Below are positions 60,301-64,000 of a DNA stretch of 64,000 nt, in pieces. Source of the DNA: Patiria pectinifera (Eukaryota; Echinodermata; Asteroidea; Valvatida; Asterinidae); assembly GCA_029964075.1 (NCBI GenBank), contig CM057140.1, positions 7,334,643 through 7,398,642 on the forward strand, in the 5' to 3' direction. Both the position numbers and the translations under genes were made by a program. The notes beneath the pieces are model-generated. The model had not been told where the DNA came from. It ran no database searches and saw only the letters and a list, made by a program, of their open reading frames with translations. Within the stretch, counting starts at the first letter, position 1, and each line of letters opens with the position of its first letter.

Positions 60301-63300
60301 TGCACACACACAAAATGATTCATGACATTGTTTTCCTGAACCAATTCTGTTTTCATAAGCAATTGCATGAGAATGTATAACATGTATGCTTGGAGGGGGA
60401 GGCTAATTTTACATAGTCATTTTGAAGTTGTTTCGCCATGATGACCATCAAAACCTGCTGAAGCTTGTCCAACATGCCCAGTTAGGTCACTTCACTAATA
60501 CCAATCAGATATTCATAAGTTGGAACCTTGATGACATTCATTTGCCGATTAATGACTCATTAAGATTTTTGGTTGTCATAGCTAAGTGGGTCAGGTGAAA
60601 AAAAAAATGAATACAAAAGCAATACAAGTAATTATAAAAAATATTGGTGAATTTGACAAATATAATGTTCAGATTTTTTTTACTAAAAGCCTTGGATTAT
60701 CACTCCTTTAAGAAAACTTAAAGCAAGCCATATCGATAGACAGGCTTTTAAGGACAAATCTAAGTAATTGTCTCCATTGCACGGCCCAAGTTTTCTTGGA
60801 CTGCTAAAGAAGGTGTTTTCCCCTCCTGCATTATTTTCCTCCGAAAATCTAAAGCACTGAAATAGGAAGTGCATACTAGGCTTTTAAGCTTTTGTTTTCA
60901 CCAAAATGGGGAACATAAATAACTAGTTGCACTTGCTTATTTTTAAAAGCAACCTTATGTACTTTGGATCAACAAAACAATTTCCTTACCGATAATACAG
61001 CTTTCTCATATTATGTGTGTGCATAAGAAATACTTGCATAATCAACTCACCTCTTGGTGACTTTGTTAGCCAGTTGAAGTTGTTGAGTTGCTTGAAGGTT
61101 GTTAAGACGCTCCGGCATTTCCCACTGGATGACTCCTTGGTCAGGCCACTTCACTGCCTTAAACTTGTGCAGGAGGTTCCTTGGTGAGCTTGATCATGTG
61201 AGATGGATCAAGGAAGACATAGACTGATGTGCCTGGATGTGCAGGATGGTTGAAGTTAGGCTGAAGTTGATCCTTATTGAAACTTGCACTAATGACATAG
61301 CTACCTCTTCACTGTCTTCTTCAGTGACCCAAAGTCAACATATCTGGAATGCTCGCTTAAGACCTCCATCATATTCTACATGTTGATTACAGTTAGCAGC
61401 AACCTATAAAAACAACAGCAGATATCGTAAAACTGGATCGCGTGGATTATTTTTATTGAATACTAAGATGGCTTCATTGACGTTTCATTGATATTCAGCA
61501 GATTGGGGAATCAGGTTGGCGTAGCGGTACTTTCCTCGCCTTCCACCGCTGTGACCCGGGTTCGAATCACACCTGGGCCAATATGTGGATTGGGTTTTCA
61601 AGTCCCTACCTGATTCCGTGGGTTTTCCCCAAAATATTTTTCTGGGCTTTTCCTCCCACCTCTAAAACTGTAATATCTTCTCATTGTCGACTCTCTACAG
61701 ATTTCGTCAGGCTTTCAGGCTACAGTGCCTAGGGCACTTTTGAGGAATCCTTGATTTCAGTACCAGAAAGAAATAAAATAAAAATAAATAAAATAGCAAC
61801 ATGCCCTGCCCTATGCAATTTGTGCAAACCTTTAGTTTAAAATACTACTGCATCAGTCCTTTTCACTGAAAATCCTGGAAATGGTACTGATCTGCAAATA
61901 AAACCTTCTACCCTTACAACACTTGTCGAGTCCAAATCTCCCCAACTATTTAATAGAATCAATAACTTGCAAAAACTAAACAAATAATCCCTCAACTGAA
62001 ACGTCTCATTTCCAGATGTACACTTCTGAACATTGAAATAGAACACTGAAAACAAAATTGAAATTAGTGTTCACATTAAAAGATGGTCAAGCCTTGTTGC
62101 ATTACCATAAAAGCCAATTTTGCACACACACAAAATGATTCATGACATTGTTTTCCTGAACCAATTCTGTTTTCATAAGCAATTGCATGAGAATGTATAA
62201 CATGTATGCTTGGAGGGGGAGGCTAATTTTACATAGTCATTTTGAAGTTGTTTCGCCATGATGACCATCAAAACCTGCTGAAGCTTGTCCAACATGCCCA
62301 GTTAGGTCACTTCACTAATACCAATCAGATATTCATAAGTTGGAACCTTGATGACATTCATTTGCCGATTAATGACTCATTAAGATTTTTGGTTGTCATA
62401 GCTAAGTGGGTCAGGTGAAAAAAAAAATGAATACAAAAGCAATACAAGTAATTATAAAAAATATTGGTGAATTTGACAAATATAATGTTCAGATTTTTTT
62501 TACTAAAAGCCTTGGATTATCACTCCTTTAAGAAAACTTAAAGCAAGCCATATCGATAGACAGGCTTTTAAGGACAAATCTAAGTAATTGTCTCCATTGC
62601 ACGGCCCAAGTTTTCTTGGACTGCTAAAGAAGGTGTTTTCCCCTCCTGCATTATTTTCCTCCGAAAATCTAAAGCACTGAAATAGGAAGTGCATACTAGG
62701 CTTTTAAGCTTTTGTTTTCACCAAAATGGGGAACATAAATAACTAGTTGCACTTGCTTATTTTTAAAAGCAACCTTATGATCTTTGGATCAACAAAACAA
62801 TTTCCTTACCGATAATACAGCTTTCTCATATTATGTGTGTGCATAAGAAATACTTGCATAATCAACTCACCTCTTGGTGACTTTGTTAGCCAGTTGAAGT
62901 TGTTGAGTTGCTTGAAGGTTGTTAAGACGCTCCGGCATTTCCCACTGGATGACTCCTTGGTCAGGCCACTTCACTGCCTTAAACTTGTGCAGGAGGTTCC
63001 TTGGTGAGCTTGATCATGTGAGATGGATCAAGGAAGACATAGACTGATGTGCCTGGATGTGCAGGATGGTTGAAGTTAGGCTGAAGTTGATCCTTATTGA
63101 AACTTGCACTAATGACATAGCTACCTCTTCACTGTCTTCTTCAGTGACCCAAAGTCAACATATCTGGAATGCTCGCTTAAGACCTCCATCATATTCTACA
63201 TGTTGATTACAGTTAGCAGCAACCTATAAAAACAACAGCAGATATCGTAAAACTGGATCGCGTGGATTATTTTTATTGAATACTAAGATGGCTTCATTGA

Positions 63301-64000
63301 CGTTTCATTGATATTCAGCAGATTGGGGAATCAGGTTGGCGTAGCGGTACTTTCCTCGCCTTCCACCGCTGTGACCCGGGTTCGAATCACACCTGGGCCA
63401 ATATGTGGATTGGGTTTTCAAGTCCCTACCTGATTCCGTGGGTTTTCCCCAAAATATTTTTCTGGGCTTTTCCTCCCACCTCTAAAACTGTAATATCTTC
63501 TCATTGTCGACTCTCTACAGATTTCGTCAGGCTTTCAGGCTACAGTGCCTAGGGCACTTTTGAGGAATCCTTGATTTCAGTACCAGAAAGAAATAAAATA
63601 AAAATAAATAAAATAGCAACATGCCCTGCCCTATGCAATTTGTGCAAACCTTTTGTTTAAAATACTACTGCATCAGTCCTTTTCACTGAAAATCCTGGAA
63701 ATGGTACTGATCTGCAAATAAAACCTTCTACCCTTACAACACTTGTCGAGTCCAAATCTCCCCAACTATTTAATAGAATCAATAACTTGCAAAAACTAAA
63801 CAAATAATCCCTCAACTGAAACGTCTCATTTCCAGATGTACACTTCTGAACATTGAAATAGAACACTGAAAACAAAATTGAAATTAGTGTTCACATTAAA
63901 AGATGGTCAAGCCTTGTTGCATTACCATAAAAGCCAATTTTGCACACACACAAAATGATTCATAACATTGTTTTCCTGAACCAATTCTGTTCTCATAAGC

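Larger units (their letters stand above)
42369..64000. repeat. tandem array of ~1815-bp P-transposon-derived units
   Basis: The marker CATTTGCCGA recurs at 42391, 44209, 46027, 47842, 49657, 51464, 53278, 55093, 56905, 58722, 60539 and 62359, so periods are 1807-1820 (mean 1815). There are 11 full periods and 1642 bp more, cut by the window end. The left edge is abrupt near 42369, inside the candidate exon. In + order each unit holds a 52-codon candidate exon (+), intron-like sequence, a 353-bp P-transposase exon (minus), a SINE (+), the end of another P-like exon (minus) and a non-coding block. Copies differ by few substitutions and by homopolymer lengths. Confidence 0.95.

Noticed and set aside
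42369-64000. Multigene family of functional P-type transposases
   Set aside because: Every copy has the same frameshift in the conserved block and an upstream stop; none can code.

Overview
The window looks like animal nuclear DNA from an invertebrate, probably marine. It is AT-rich and packed with interspersed repeats, and it has tRNA-derived SINEs, a LINE with a short tandem-repeat tail, P-, hAT-, PIF/Harbinger- and piggyBac-like DNA elements, a Ty3/Gypsy element of CsRn1 type, and exon pieces with GT/AG borders. The phylum cannot be fixed from sequence alone. I see no intact host protein-coding gene anywhere in the 64 kb; the only clear protein matches are to transposable-element proteins.

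Region 1 (about 1.6-9.5 kb) is a nested stack. An old P-element-like (THAP9-type) transposon or gene copy, read on the + strand, was split by a solo LTR (1917-4274) and by a Ty3/Gypsy element (4961-8317, minus strand). The solo LTR carries an ~18-22 bp minisatellite that was itself interrupted by a PIF/Harbinger-like MITE (2579-3714). Target-site duplications support each step.

Region 2 (9.5-30 kb) is a mosaic of non-autonomous elements: a SINE, a hAT-like element, a ~1.7 kb segment present twice (15-16.7 and 16.7-19.2 kb) with different later insertions (a tRNA-like sequence in one, a 5'-truncated LINE in the other), several TIR and foldback elements, and small palindromes. Between 15.2 and 19.8 kb I count 15 exact TGACGTCA octamers.

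Region 3 (30.6-35.3 kb) is a CpG-rich ~22-23 bp minisatellite of roughly 205 units with a higher-order period of about 453 bp. Region 4 (36.7-41.8 kb) holds two related 1.4-1.6 kb TIR elements whose arms are built of mirrored short motifs.

Region 5 (42.4 kb to the window end) is a head-to-tail array of a ~1815 bp unit, 11 full periods plus a partial one, running out of the window. The unit is a shortened, reversed-orientation relative of the Region 1 P-like sequence. Each copy holds a 353 bp transposase exon on the minus strand and one SINE. All copies share a frameshift with the Region 1 copy and have lost a splice donor that Region 1 keeps, so the array is an amplified non-coding derivative: in effect a young satellite made from a transposase gene fragment. 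This is the most unusual thing in the window.
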